Shown here: positions 1-11,197 of the stretch, piece after piece | Layout: each line of letters starts with the position of its first letter | Numbering within the stretch: position 1 is the stretch's first letter | Program-made: the position numbers and the translations under genes | Notes under the pieces: generated by a model | Databases searched by the model: none | What the model saw: only the letters and a program-made list of their open reading frames with translations | What the model was told of the DNA's origin: nothing | Assembly (NCBI GenBank): GCA_948144175.1 | Contig: CANXME010002470.1 | Coordinates: 84,501-148,500, forward strand | Direction of reading: 5' to 3' | DNA length: 64,000 bases | Source of the DNA: Closterium sp. NIES-65 | Taxonomy: Eukaryota > Streptophyta > Zygnematophyceae > Desmidiales > Closteriaceae

Positions 1-11
1 ATCCCCTCGTC

Positions 12-999
12 CTACAAGATGTACGAGGTCAAGTTGTCCTCATTGAGCGTCGTCCTCGTGCCCGGCGCCATAGACAGCCGCTTCAGAAGGTTGTAGCTGC
101 TCAAGAGTCCCTGCATGACGTGGGTGATGTACAACGCCGTCGAGTACTGCGCGCCGGCCATCCTGATGGTGGCGAGAATTCGCCGGGCCCGGTTGCAGTA
201 GTCGGTCGCCGTCTCCTCGTCGCCCATACGCAGTTGCGTCAGCTGCCCCTCCAGCTGGGCGATGAACAAGTCGTCGGTGACTTGGTAGGTCGACTCGATG
301 AAGTGCCACGCCCGGTGGCCGGCGTCAAGGTACCATCGGCACCACTTCAAGGTGATTTGCACGCCCGGAAAGCAGCACCGCAAGATGATCGTGAAGGTCA
401 ACAACTGCACGGCGCGAAACTCCGCACGCAAGTCGGGGTCGTCCGGCGTCGCCATGGTGGGCTCGAGAAAAGCTGGTCAGCTCGGCCATCTCCAGCTGGG
501 GCTCGATGGCTTCCTTCCAGGTGAGTATGTCGGGTCAACCAGTGAGCGGTGGGGTGACCAAGATCCTGTCCGGCGTGAACTTGAAGTAGCCGTAACTCGG
601 TGCAATCCTGCCCGCCGTCACCTGGGTCGCCAACATCGGCGACAAACCGCTTCGTCGACCTCCGACATTGCCATGCAAGGAGCCTGCAGCCGCCGACGGC
701 CGCACTCCCTGCGCCTGAACGCCGCCGACTTCATCGGCGTGTATCACACCTCTCTGCCTTGACGTGCCTCCCGCGGTGCTGCCGACCTGGTCACCACCGG
801 CGTGGACGCACATGCCCTCTGTGTTCACCAGTCGAGGAGATGCAGGTCGAGAAGGGTGCAGCGTCGCCCACATGGTGCGAATTCCAGCCTCCACAACCGC
901 CCAGGGGATCGTTCCGTACTCCTGGGCCCCATGGCGTGTCCTCGCGTCCTCCAGCTGTGCTTTCAGGGTCTCCATTCCCTTGGCGTCACCTACGCGCAC
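12..999 (-). pseudogene. Ty1/copia gag remnant
   Basis: On the minus strand, 12-455 reads as a copia-type Gag (UBN2-like) segment: an aromatic-rich helical block (KWCRWYLDAGHRAW), then MGDEETATDYCNRARRIL, then a leucine-rich end. Upstream, 535-999 carries a possible coiled coil (METLKAQLEDART) and the usual gag lead-in ending PPLTG. The two parts are in different frames, so there is a frameshift between about 440 and 480. There is also a TGA at 535-537 and a TAG at 12-14, so the gene is dead. No LTR or pol partner is visible, because the element runs off the left edge. The family call rests on motif layout only. Confidence 0.6.
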
Positions 1000-1069
1000 G
1001 CTAGTGACTGCACGGCTGCCGGCCTACGAACAACTTAGGTCAGTGACCTCTACGTCGACCTGATTGAAA

Positions 1070-1319
1070 GGTAAGTCGTGTGCTGTCCACGCTCACCGCA
1101 CCATGCGGAGATTACTATTACAACGGGAGCTAGACTATGGGCTAGGCACGGGTGCTCGTGTGATCTCTGCGTTCGTTAGTCCTTAGTTGTTTTCCTAGTG
1201 CACACACTGCTTGCTAGTTCACGGGGCAAGTTGGCAAGAGTTTCACTAGAGAAATTTGACAACAATGGTCCAAAGAAGTTGGCATGGAAAGACTACATCA
1301 GAGCTAGCATTTGGGTCGG
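1070..1319. other. No feature recognised
   Basis: This stretch between the copia gag relic and the GTCGAC-rich repeat has no long reading frame that I can relate to a family, and no clear repeat. Confidence 0.4.
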
Positions 1320-2240
1320 TCGACTGCCAGCGTAGCATGGTCGACCGCGTTCCAGCACGACTTGGTCGACCGCGCTCCAGCAGTGCAAAGTCGACGGCGT
1401 GCCAATGCTGCAGGTCGACAGCGTGCCAGCGTTGCTCCCGCAGAACAGCAGCGCACCAGCTTTGCAGGTGCTCGCAGATGATTGGCGTGCTGAGCCTTGT
1501 CACCTGCACAGCGCACACACCAAGTCAACCTGGCGCTAACGACTGCATCTTATCAGCCACGTTGACCTCGGGATACCACCATCGAGGTCGGACTTGCCAA
1601 CTTCGCCTGGGTGACCGTCGCACTCCTCCGCAGAACCTCGTCACCCGGGTAACCTGGTCGACTGGGCAACCACTTCGACCAGCTGGTCTTGTATGTGCTC
1701 GTCAACCTCCCAAGTCAACGACCACCCCAAGTCAACCTCACCAGGTCGACCACGCCCCTGGTCGACCAGCTCCAGGTCGACCAGCACAGTTGTCAGCCGA
1801 CCACCCAAGTCGGCTACCCAAAGTCAGCGTCACCAAGTTGACGCCCTGCTACTCGACGCCCAGCTGCTCGGCGTCCTGAGTCGAGGTCGACATCGGCCCC
1901 TCCGCCGTCGACCACCAGGTCAAGTCGACCACCAGGTCGACATCACGCCTGGTCGACCAACCACCACGTCGACCAGCAGGCCTGGTCGACCAACCACCAG
2001 GTCGACCAGCAGTCCTGTCAGCCGACCATCCAAGTCGGTTGCCCCAAGTTGGCGTCACCAAGTCGACGCCCTCCGCAGGTCAACTTCCATAGTCGACCTC
2101 CCTGAAGTCGGCGCCACCCTGAAGTCAGCGTCCGAGCAGTGACCCTCGTGCAGGTCGACATCGTTGTCAACCAGCTCGCCCACTGCTGCAGGTCGGCTAC
2201 TTCCCTCACACCCGACCACGAAGTCGGCTCCGCCCAAGCG
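1320..2240. repeat. Degenerate GTCGAC-rich tandem repeat
   Basis: About 0.9 kb is built from imperfect short units around the palindrome GTCGAC, such as GGTCGACCAGC and AGGTCGACCA, with variable spacers. Plus-strand reading frames across it are repeat artefacts. It abuts the 3'-truncated LINE copy A1 at about 2274. It is either a decayed minisatellite or part of an unrecognised element. Confidence 0.6.
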
Positions 2241-2273
2241 AGGACAGGGCTAACAGACAACTCTCGTTGACAA

Positions 2274-4369
2274 GGTCAATAATGCCTAACCCTGCTAGCC
2301 AGAACGGTAGGGTCCCCTGCCGCCAAAGCAAGCTCTGTTCTAGCTCACTCGCCGGGACCTGCAGTTTTGCCGCTGCGAATGCCGCTCCCAGCAGAGATTC
2401 GCTCCATGACCTCCACTCATGCCTCTCTAGGACCGCCGCCGATGTAGTCCGCAGCAGGTAGGAAATCCTGCGTGAGATGCTCCGAGAGAGCATGAACATG
2501 GCCTGCTGGGGGTGAAGCTGAGCTATCAGAGGCAGTGGAGCGGATGCCCCCGTGAGTTGCGCCTGCGCCTGGTCCGTGCAGAAGGCAGTTGTCCCAATTG
2601 GGCTCCCCAAAACTCCAATGCCGTTGGTGTTCAATGGCAGACCATGCGGGGGTGGTATCTCGTTTCCCTCCTCCGTGCTCTGCCCCCACCCCGTGGACTT
2701 GGCGATGTTGCAACGGAGCCCGAGCGAGGTGAGCTCCCTTGTGATGTTGATAAACACCTCGTACGCCGCATCCCGTGGTCCCACGATGGTGATGTCGTCA
2801 GCATAGGCGACAATCGCCACCTCAGGGAGGAGTGTTGCCGTACTCAGTAGCGTAGGTTGGATCGCCGCTGCAAAAAGAAGCGGGCCCAGCGGGTCTCCTT
2901 GACAGACACCACGGCTGCTCACGATCTGGTCGACGCCCAGCCTACGGTCCACTAGGAGGCGCGACGGGCCCTCATACAGCGTGCGAACTAGGGGCAAAAG
3001 AGAGAGCAAGCTCGATTGCGTATGCCCCTGGAATAACGCCGGTCGTTCAACGCTGTTGAAGGCATTCTCAATGTCGAGTTGTAGCGCGATGCGAGTCTCG
3101 TCCTCTTTAAGCAGCGCACGAACTGAATGCACAATGCACTCCGCACCGCCCGTGACCGCCACGTCCTCCTTGCCGCGATGCAAAGTAGCGCCTCTCCTAT
3201 TGCTATGGGACGAACCCCGCCTCCCGGATTTTCCAGGGCGATGAGCCTTGAGGGGGGTAGCAAGTGACGGACAGCTTGGGTCTGGAAGGTGCTGAGGTAG
3301 CTGGCTGTTTTTGCAAGGAGTATGAGCACTTCTTCACTCGCGAGCGTTGGGTCTTTGAGATGTTCGAACCAAGTGCCCGAAGGCCCTGCTCCCATTCCGT
3401 TCGGGCATCGCTTAAGTATTTCGCGAAGGTCGTCAGGGGTAACTCTCAGCGCCGAGTGGGTACAGCGAGAGACACAAGTCGAGGGGCGAGGCCGCAGCAG
3501 GGTGTTTCGCCTGCAGTGCCGCGAGCGTCGCTGGTGTGGTTTCTGCGAGTGGGGTTGTACGTAATGCTGCAACTGCCTTCGAAATGTTACCTTTTTCATC
3601 AAACCCTCCGCAATAGCACAGAATCCCGCATCATCAGCTTGGAATCTTGTTGGGTTCTCCATGTCAGGGATGACTTTTGCCTCCCCGAAGAGTTCCTCCC
3701 ATCTACCTTGCTGGAACTGGTGCAATCTTCCCTCGATCCCTGACCATCGGCTTCCTTCAACAGGTTCGGGAAGTGGTCGTAGAGTCAGTCTCGGAAGAAA
3801 TTGCAGGATTGCCCAAGCCCTGGGGCAGTCGGGATGTTTCGTGAGGCGCAGGAGTGGGGCCAGGACACAGAGGGTGTAACTCTCCAGGATTTTGGGGGGC
3901 ATTCTTCGAACCAAGAAAAGTTGGTCACTCCGCTGGAGTGGTGCGACCTCTCACGTGGCTGCTTGTTGCCAGTTGGAGTCATCTGCTGCCAGGTCGGCAA
4001 GCAATTGTACCATCGGCCCTCCTGGCTCTCTCTGGCCCACGCCCGTCTCTCTCCTCGCTCCTGGGGGTTTATCTCTGAGTGGTTTTCCTGCTGAGGGTTT
4101 CTCCCACCCGTACTGCGTCTCCTGGCTCTCCTTGCCGTGGCTCCCTATTCCTCCAACGAGATCTCCGCAGCTACATATTCCTTGCCGTCATCGTTGTTGT
4201 CAGATTCCTCCGCCTCCTGATTCGTCGGTGGCAGATCTTGTTCTAGTCGATCGTGGCATTCCCGCCACGTTCCCGATCTCACAAGCGCCTCTCTATCCCC
4301 GACGATTGCGCCTCCGCCCTGTCTTCCGCCTCTTCCCCCACGACCTCCGCCTCGGGCCCCGCGAGCCAT
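2274..4369 (-). pseudogene. LINE ORF2 (reverse transcriptase), copy A1, broken
   Basis: Reading 5' to 3' on the minus strand, an N-terminal part has an arginine/glycine-rich run, the conserved VRSGTWRE motif and an acidic patch (4145-4369). Next comes the block RRMPPKILESY...FLPRLTLRPLP, then an RT start with GMGAGPSGTWFEHLKD and GGGVRPIAIGEALL. The palm follows in 2274-3183: motif A LDIENAFNSVER, motif B QGDPLGPLLF, motif C YADD at 2794-2805, motif D GLRCNIAKSTGW, and the GVLGSPIG block. Frameshifts near 3000-3200, 3500-3600 and 3900-4150 break it. RVT_1-type RT of non-LTR elements is certain from the motifs. The protein would be inactive because it is split and lacks its endonuclease end. 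Confidence 0.85.
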
Positions 4370-4644
4370 CTCGCCTCCTTCAGTCTGGATCTCGTTGATC
4401 CGCCCTCCAGCCCCAGCTTGTGGCGCTATTCCCGCCGGGATCCACGGTGAGAATGTATTTCTAGTCAGACCTCCCCTCGGCTAGCCCCAGGTGATGCCCC
4501 GTGCACGTGTGGTGCTCCGTGTTTCCCGCTAGGGCGCTTGTGGGATCCCAGCTTCCAGTGAATTGCGCCCCGCCCTTACGCCTGAGGGTAGTGTTTGCCT
4601 GACATTCCTCTCCCCTTCGTTTTCCCCGATCCCTGGCTCCACAG

Positions 4645-5499
4645 ATGGCGGTTGACGCACTTGCGATCGTGGTGACTGCTCTTGCCGAAGCCAGCCCTCG
4701 TGGGGCCCCGGGGAGCCAGGTCCCAGCCCTGCTCCAGGCCTTCTCGGCGCTGGCTGGGCCCGCAGCTTCTTCTTCGACCTCGTCCGGGCAGCGTTGGAGG
4801 CAGCGCCGTTCGCGGGATCCGCACTATCACCCTCCGCCTGGCTGGGCTCCCGCTTGTTTGTAGCCACGGCGGCAGCAGGAGTACCGTCGCACACAGCGGC
4901 AGCCGTTACGACCACCTCCGCCCCTCCTACAGCCGCTGCCTCCGTCGATGCCCCCACCGGCCGTGGCAGTGCCGGTTCCTCAGCCTGTGACAGCGCTGCC
5001 CCCGATCCCGAGCCCGGTCAAAAACCCTCTGCAGGTGGCAAGGCAAACGCGGCCGTGGCCAAGGGTGAAGATGAGCCGCCGCCAGCGGCAGCGGTAGCCT
5101 CGGCAGCCTCCCATGCTTCCCCTGCAGTCTCTGCAAACTCCGTCGCCGCCGGCACCATCTCCGTTGCCCTGAGAGCAGCAGCCCCTACAGGCATCCCTCC
5201 AGTCGCCGCGTCGCCAGCAGCCGCCGTGTCCGCGTCCACCCTTGCCGCTGGCTCGTGGGTCTCCGCTCCTGCGTCATCCTCAGCCTCCTCGGCAGCAGCA
5301 GACTCCGCTGCTGGTTTCTCGGAGTGCCTCTCCCGATCCCCCTGCCCCGTTGTCTCCAGCAGCGTTAACTCCACCGATCTCCCCTCGGCGTGACCGCGTC
5401 GAAACGCGCGTTGGGCACGTGGGGACTTGCGTGTCCCTGCTGGCGATGGTTCTGGACCAGCTGCACGTGTATCAAGCGCGTCTGTGGCTTGAAGATGCG

Positions 5500-5532
<33 letters not shown>

Positions 5533-5759
5533 CGCAACAGGAGCAGGAGAAGGCCGCTGCGGCGGCGATGCAGATGCTGCGCATGCTGCCCTTGATCGGG
5601 CTGGTGCCGGGTTCCCCTAGCTCCGCTTTGGGGCCTGGTCCTGCTTCTCTGAGGCGGCTTGCCCTTGCCGCCCTACAGGCACCACGCGACATTGTGTCGG
5701 CTGCCGCGTCCGTGCTACGCTGGATGGACGGGCGGCTTTCTTGGATTCTGGCCGAGTAG
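4645..5759 (+). pseudogene. LINE A1 opposite-strand protein, broken
   Basis: This divergent gene is on the strand opposite to the RT. From an ATG at 4645 it encodes an Ala/Ser/Pro-rich region containing GAPGSQVPALLQAF. After frame changes near 4800 and 5390, and across a poly-C run at 5500-5527, it ends in a helical domain (LLAMVLDQLHVYQARL ... LRRLALAALQAPRDIVSAAA ... RWMDGRLSWILAE, stop at 5757-5759). The helical domain is recognisable in A2 and, more distantly, in D (GIVPALACVLRWLGRR). That similarity argues for real coding on this strand. Function is unknown. By analogy with LINE ORF1 products it could be an RNA-binding or particle protein. Confidence 0.5.
5500..5527. repeat. Poly-C homopolymer
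   Basis: About 28 consecutive C lie inside the opposite-strand protein of copy A1. The same site in A2 (near 16517) has a much shorter C run. Its length decides the reading frame into the C-terminal helical domain, so it is a replication or sequencing frameshift hotspot. Confidence 0.85.
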
Positions 5760-5888
5760 CACGCCCCCTCCCCTTGCCAGCCTCCTTTGACACTGGCCTG
5801 GCTTTGGGCTTCCCCATGGCGTTTGCTTCCCGCCCGGGGGTGTTGTGGTTGCTGTAGATCCGCCTACTGCATGATGTAATCAGTGCCT

Positions 5889-5896
5889 TATTTATA
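5889..5896 (-). promoter_or_regulatory. TATA-like box, copy A1
   Basis: TATAAATA on the minus strand lies about 72 bp upstream of a minus-strand ATG at 5815-5817 that opens with MGKPKARPVSKEAGK. The box and spacing are conserved in A2 (16888-16895). It could drive the RT-strand transcript, but this is an unproven inference. Confidence 0.35.
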
Positions 5897-6159
5897 TCTT
5901 GCCGTCTCTTTGTCCTTGCCACCCCTCACGCGTGAGAGTAATCTGAACTCACCAGTGAGTTAAACTGCTCACTTGTGAAACCACAACACAACGCTACCTA
6001 CCCACTACCTCCTCTAGAGCTCTAGGTTGGGCTCAACCACCGCAAATCAGTCCCCCGGGTGAAGCTCCTGACCGATACCTCCTACGGGCGGGTTCTCTGC
6101 TGCTGCCGCCTCGCCCAACTTGAGAAGGAGACCAACCGATTGGGCCCTCTGAAGGGCCA

Positions 6160-9100
6160 CTAACCAGCGCTGCCAAAATAGTGCTGAAACTTGGCGGCGT
6201 AAAAGGATTTAGAGTCGGCGTTGAAATGCCACCGAGCCGCAGTATTCGCGGGCAGTTTTAGGAAGACAGGTACTTCCGCGCATGGACAGCCATAGGTGTC
6301 TACCGCCAGTAGGAAAAAACCCACTGTCTCTGGCCGGTTGGCATAGTGCTTGATTTTTTTATCAGCCTGTTTCCGGGCCGCCCAGCCCCTGCCTTTCTCT
6401 GCCTCCTGGTCCTTTGTGCTGATAGGGTCGGTGATGGTGACGTCACAAACGTAAACCGCCCCACTGCTTCTATCCGTCATGGTGAAATCTGTGGTTTGTT
6501 CCTCGATGGGGCAAAAAACAGCCGACTCGCTGTGAACGATGAAACCTGTGTGCTGCCCCATGCTAACGCACGCATCCCACAGCTCATTGTGGGTATTAAT
6601 GCGATGCTTGCCCGTGCCGCAGCGGAGGAGATGGTTCGGGAGGCGGAGATTTGTGATAGCTGTGTGATCTGCGCAGTCACAGCTCTTAGGCGTGGAAAAG
6701 GGGAGGCCCAGCCGAAACCGCACGGCGTTCGCGAAGTGCACAGGGCCTATTCGTCTAGTGGCCTTGATTGGGATCGCAGTAAGCCAGTCCCCGGTGTCGT
6801 ATCCAGTCAGCGAGAACATCCGCTGCGTATGGCCCGAGAGAGCGTTCGGTTGCATGTGCCTAGTTGCCTGGACCTGCGCGGCGTATCTGCTCCCGTGCAC
6901 CTTCAAGCCGAGCATGTGCTGAAGCCTAACGTCCGATCGCTCTAATTGCTCCTTCTCCAGGATTTCCCGCGCGTCGAGGGGCAGGGCTGCTTCGCATTCC
7001 GTAAGCCACGAGTGTAGGGGGGTGCTGTCCTCCCGGGGCGCCAGCATGTGGTTCTTAGCCATTGTCAACGCACTGTCTGGTTCTAGCGCGAGGGAGGAAA
7101 GAAAAGGCGCCGCCTGGGTGAAGCTCGCTGTGAAATCGTAGATCCCTTTTATGAGAGGGCCTGTTATGCATATGCCGCCCAGCGACATCGGCAATGACGC
7201 CTGTTCCCAGACACGCTTTTGCTCAGTGCCACATGTTGGCACGCGGATGTCGCATGAGGTGAGTAAGGTCCCTTACCCACTGGCTCCAGGTGGCGCGAGG
7301 GAGTAGGTGGAGGGGGGTCGTCTTGATGAGGTAAGCTACACGCCTGGAAATAAATCGCGTGAGTAGTGCGGCCACTTGGGGGTCAGCTCACTCTATCAAC
7401 GGTAATGGCTTAGCCATCTCTTCTAGCTGGCCCGAAAGAAACCCGGCTGCTCCAGCGTCAGTGCCAACGTAGCTACCTAGAAGCCGTACTCCGTCCTTGG
7501 AAAACGGCACCCCGGACGGAAGTTGAGTCGGTGTGACTGTGGTTGAACTCCACGCCGCGCATTTATCCGGATTATGCACCAGGCCTAGCTATGAAATGCA
7601 TGAAGGCCGCTACAGTGCAGGATGGGTCACCCAGGAAGGTGACATCATCCGCATACGCCAAGCAAAGCACGTCGGGGTGTGCTTCTGGAGTGTCGCGGAG
7701 CGTGGGGTGCATCTCTACTACAAACAGTAGCGGGGCGAGTGGGTCCCCCTGCCGCACGCCCTGTTCACTGAGCAAGGGTTCGCAGTTGAATTTGGCGTCC
7801 ATGAGCAGTTGCGACAGGTTACCATAGGTCAGTTTCACGAACGGCTGCAGTGGCGAGAGTTTCGGGTCGTGTAACGCTGTGGCGATGGCGTGTCGCGAGA
7901 TACTGTTGAATGCGTTTGAAATATCCGCTTGCAGGACCAGGCAGTTGGGGCGGGCATCCAGGTATGCCCTGGCTGTGTGGATTACTGTCTCTGCTCCACC
8001 CGGAACTGCCACGCCGTACTGAAGTGGCAGGAAAAATTCTCGGGCAGCTTCCCCCATGGCTGTCAGGGCTGCCTTGGCTGTCAGCCTTGTCAAACACTCG
8101 CCTATCGCGATTGGCTGGGCCCCTCCCCCTGGTTTGGCCAGGGCTATCAGCCGCGACGCCGTCAGGAGGTTCGCGACCGGGCCTCGCAAATTTCCCCCCA
8201 GCAGGGTGTTGACCAAGGCGTGCAGATGGGTGCTGATCATTGCGTTCGTGGTGGCCGCGTCGCGCATGTGCTCAAATGTTGTGCCAGAGGGTCCAGCCCC
8301 CACTCCGTTCTCGCATTTTCCCAGAATCTTGGCGAACTCGCCATGGGTGATGGACACTTTTGACTCGGGTGGCACGGGCCAGGTCACCGCCTCGTGTACA
8401 GCAGGTGGGTGCTTCTGACGAAGCTCCTCCAAAATTTCCGGACTGGGGGTGCAGACCGGCGTTGACTCCAGGGCCAGCACGGCTCGGCGTAGACTGCCAC
8501 GTTTTGCGAGCCCCTCAGCTCGGCTAATGACTACGGTCGCGTCAGGCTGGTGTCGTGGCGGTGGGGTGTATTGACCGCGCCCACCATGTCCAGGTACAGC
8601 TGCTCCCATTTGCCACGCTGGAAGGCTCGGAGCCAGGCCATGACCCCCGGTCAGTCTGGTCGCTGTGGCGAGGTTTGGCGAAGTGTTAGGCGAGGGAGAA
8701 ACAGCAGCAGGCGCCAACCTGTTTCGGATTCGGGGTTTCGTGAGAGGTGGAGTAACGGTGTCAGAAGCGCTTGCGAAAACAGCTGGCATAGATTTGGCGG
8801 TAAATGCCGTGACAGCGAAGGCTGTCGACTGTCACAGAGTGCTGCAATGTCCCAGCTGGCGATGGCCGCGAACAAATCCTCACGCCTCGCCAGCTCGTCA
8901 GGCGAAAAGTAGCGGGGGCTCAGAATGGTTTGGCGTGTCGCGGTATTGGCAGTGGCGGTTTGATTTCGTCGACTGCGGCTCATCCGTGCTGGTGTATCAG
9001 TGGTTGGATTGCCACCCGTTCGATCAGCATCTGACGGTCGCTGGTCTGCCTGCGGTATTTGCATGGTCACCTCGCCTGCTCCTCTCCCTACTGCTTCTCT

Positions 9101-9424
9101 CACCTTGCCTTCTGGTGGGAGGGATTCTTCCCTAGATGATGGGTCCCTTAGCTCCTCTTCTTCATTAGTTGCTGCCAACGTTGTTAAAGCCATTCGCCCC
9201 GCTGCTTGGTACCCGTTCTCCGGACCCCTGCCTGTCCCGCTAGTAACCAGCATCCGACCTCCGCGACCTCCGTGCTCCCCCGATGGTGATTGCTGGTGCC
9301 CCTGAGCCGTCGCTAGAGCGCGCTGCCGCCTGGTCGGCTGTCGTCGCCAAGCCTCTGTCGGGGCCCGAAAAGGCGACCATGGCGACGAAGCCCCCTGTAC
9401 CGCCGGCTCCGAAGCCCGCGACAA
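6160..9424 (-). pseudogene. LINE ORF2 (RT plus restriction-like endonuclease), copy B1
   Basis: The N-terminal part (8651-9424) ends with RHLPPNLCQLF and RLLLFLPRLTLRQ. RT follows at 7388-8789: GVGAGPSGTTFEHM, GGGAQPIAIGECLTRLTAK, motif A LQADISNAFNSISR, motif B QGDPLAPLLF and YADD at 7644-7655. The C-terminal module (6160-7242) has GDWLTAIP, a C-x-C-x13-H-x3-C finger (CDCADH...NHLLRC), and DFTMTDRSSGAVYVCDVTIT, which fits the PD-x12-14-D core of restriction-like endonucleases. Such enzymes nick target DNA and prime reverse transcription on it. A TGA near 7385 (Trp in B2), frame breaks near 7250 and 7570, and a 1-bp loss near 6185 that removes about 35 C-terminal residues disable it. Confidence 0.85.
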
Positions 9425-10678
9425 CAGACGGTAGAAAGACTCCTCCCCCCGTACCCGCGGATCCCCTTGGCGTGAGCGAGACTGGCCCGGCTGTCCCTGT
9501 TGGTGCTCCGCCCGCTCCGGATGCTGCTCCTGTTCCCCTCGCTCCCTTGGTTGCGCCGACGGCGTCTGCTCCTGTTGGGGAAGTTGCTAATCCCCCTGTT
9601 CCTGCCTCTGGTGCTCCCGTTGCACCGGCCGCTTCTGTCCACGACGTGTCTGCACTGGTGTCCGCTTCGTCCCCGAAGGCGGCGTCCGCCACCACTGGCG
9701 GCCCGGCCCCGATGGTTGAGACTCTGGTCGAGGACCCAACTGCACTTGCTGTGCTGCCGACGGCCCCGGTAGCGCAGCCGTCTCGCCAGTCCGCCGCCTA
9801 TCCCGGCCCCATTCTCCCGCACTCCAGCAGGAGCGCGAGTCGTCGCGGCGCCGGCGCAACTCTCCCTGGCGCTACCAACGACAGGCCCAATGGCCTGCTC
9901 ACCCCGGTGGCAATGGGGGATGGAGGGTTCCCCGCGGGCGTGGTGGTGGCGGGGGATACCGCCCGCCTATGACAACGGCGGATCTTCAGCGGGAGGTGTC
10001 GAGGGCCGTGCGCAAGGAGAGGGAGACACAGAGCCAGAGCAGTTCGCTGCGGGCCATACTAGCGCCAGTGGCTCCTCGTCAAGCTGTGCCTCCTGTGGTC
10101 CCTCCGCCAGATGCAGCACTTCCTCCTCCTGTCCTTGCCCCATCTGCTGCCTCGGCTGCTGATCCCGGGTCTCGTCTTCGCTTGCCGCCCGTTCCGCTGG
10201 TGGCGGGTGTCGAGTTTGTTCCTGCTAGTGGAGGGGCGGCGGGGGCGCAGTACCCTCCATCTCGTGCTGCTGATGAGACGTTTCCATTCTTGGCGGTGGC
10301 ACTTCAGCCCCCGCAGACCTGTGTTCCTGAGGCGACGCTCGGCCAACTGCAGAGAGCCTTCATGCGTTGTTGCTGATTCAGGTGCTGGCCCACTCTTCCC
10401 TCCTTGTGATCTCTGCTGACTCGTTTCATGACCGGCCGCGCGAGACTTGCCTGGACGCGGCGGACCAGCTCGCGCAGCTGCTGGCGCCCGCGTTGGCTGC
10501 GCCCGCAGAGGGTGGTGCTGCGGCTGTGGGACAGCTTGACAAAGCTGTCCGGGGCTTGAGGCGACACTTGCGCACAGGATCTGGAGCCGCGGTGATTGGC
10601 GCAAGTACGCTGGTGGTCCGTGAGCTGTGGTGGACGTTGATGGGCATTCTCCATGGCCTCAGAGCTCATCGGATGTAG
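9283..10678 (+). pseudogene. LINE B1 opposite-strand protein, two frameshifts
   Basis: It is homologous to the intact reading frame at 23296-24687 and starts at the same MVIAG sequence. The order is a Pro/Ala/Val-rich region (9283 to about 9850), a Gly/Arg-rich patch whose frame resumes upstream of 9969, the motif MTTADLQREVSRAVRKERET, and a helical end (LDAADQLAQLLAPALAAPA...GQLDKAVRGLRRHLRTGSG). Two frame changes, near 9900 and 10370, break it. By eye the last 68 residues are about two-thirds identical to B2 on this strand, more than any minus-strand reading of the same DNA. It overlaps the 5' part of the RT gene by about 140 bp, in opposite orientation. Confidence 0.55.
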
Positions 10679-10713
10679 ATCCGGGCTCCGCTTGCACGTT
10701 GCTGATTCCCGGT

Positions 10714-11197
10714 GGTTGGGATTCTGACATGGTATCAGAGCAGTCTCGGGTTCGATTCCCGGTGTATGCACATGTAGGCCGTTGCCGCTGTGCTTGGTCC
10801 TGGGCCTCCCAGTGTGGGGGGGTGTCAGTAGATCTGCACTGTGGATGCCCGATTGATCCTGGAGAGGGTTACAGGCGCGTTCGCCTGGGGGGTTATGGGC
10901 GCACTGACCTGCTACTGAAACAAGCCCTCTTATCCCAATGGTCTAGTGGTTGGGATTCTGACATGGTATCAGAGCAGTCTCGGGTTCGATTCCCGGTGTA
11001 TGCACATGTAGGCCGTTGCCGCTGTGCTTGGTCCTGGGCCTCCCAGTGTGGGGGGGTGTCAGTAGATCTGCAATGTGGATGCCCGATTGATCGTGGAGAG
11101 GGTTACAGGCGCGTTCGCCTGGGGGGTTATGGGCGCACTGACCTGCTACTGAAACAAGCCCTTTTATCCCAATGGTCTAGTGGTTGGGATTCTGACA
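10714..11197. repeat. 234-bp tandem repeat with tRNA-like head
   Basis: GGTTGGGATTCTGACA recurs at 10714, 10948 and 11182, giving two full units of 234 bp with very few differences and a 16-bp start of a third, which is cut by LINE fragment A3. Each unit carries TGGTATCAGAGC (the plant LTR primer-site motif for initiator Met tRNA) and a GGTTCGATTCCCGG T-arm. The junctions re-create a tRNA-like sequence. It may be a dimeric SINE or a small tandem-arranged retroelement. Confidence 0.7.
10933..11004 (+). pseudogene. tRNA-Glu-like sequence
   Basis: A 72-nt stretch begins TCCCAATGGTCTAGTGGTT and ends with a T-arm GGTTCGATTCCCGG. It has A-box (TGGTCTAGTGG) and B-box (GGTTCGATTCC) matches to RNA polymerase III promoters, and a 5-bp TCTGA/TCAGA stem with a 7-nt loop at the anticodon-arm position. 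The acceptor ends (TCCCAAT against TGTATGC) do not pair and the loop lacks the invariant T33, so it is a tRNA-derived relic or SINE head and not a working tRNA gene. Confidence 0.5.

Larger units (their letters stand above)
2274..5970 (-). mobile_element. RLE-type LINE, copy A1 (3'-truncated)
   Basis: This copy is collinear with A2 (12052-16985). It runs from a 5' end near 5970 (ending in a shared CTCACGCG / GTGAGTTCAG block) down through the N-terminal region and RT. Homology stops at about 2274, just after the RT-thumb motif GIID, where A2 continues into the endonuclease. The 3' third, including finger and nuclease, is missing and is replaced by the GTCGAC repeat. The 5' end is followed almost directly by the 3' end of copy B1. 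Confidence 0.75.
6053..10700 (-). mobile_element. RLE-type LINE, copy B1
   Basis: This is a near full-length subfamily B copy. The 3' end is set by the point near 6053 where homology with copy B3 (from about 19085) begins. The 5' end lies just beyond the stop of the opposite-strand gene at 10678, before the 234-bp tandem repeat. The order on the minus strand is N-terminal region, RT, finger, endonuclease, 3' UTR. It is closer to B3 and B2 than to A or D. Confidence 0.75.

Noticed and set aside
10933..11004. Functional tRNA-Glu gene
   Set aside because: Acceptor ends do not pair, the anticodon loop lacks T33, and the unit is part of a tandem repeat.
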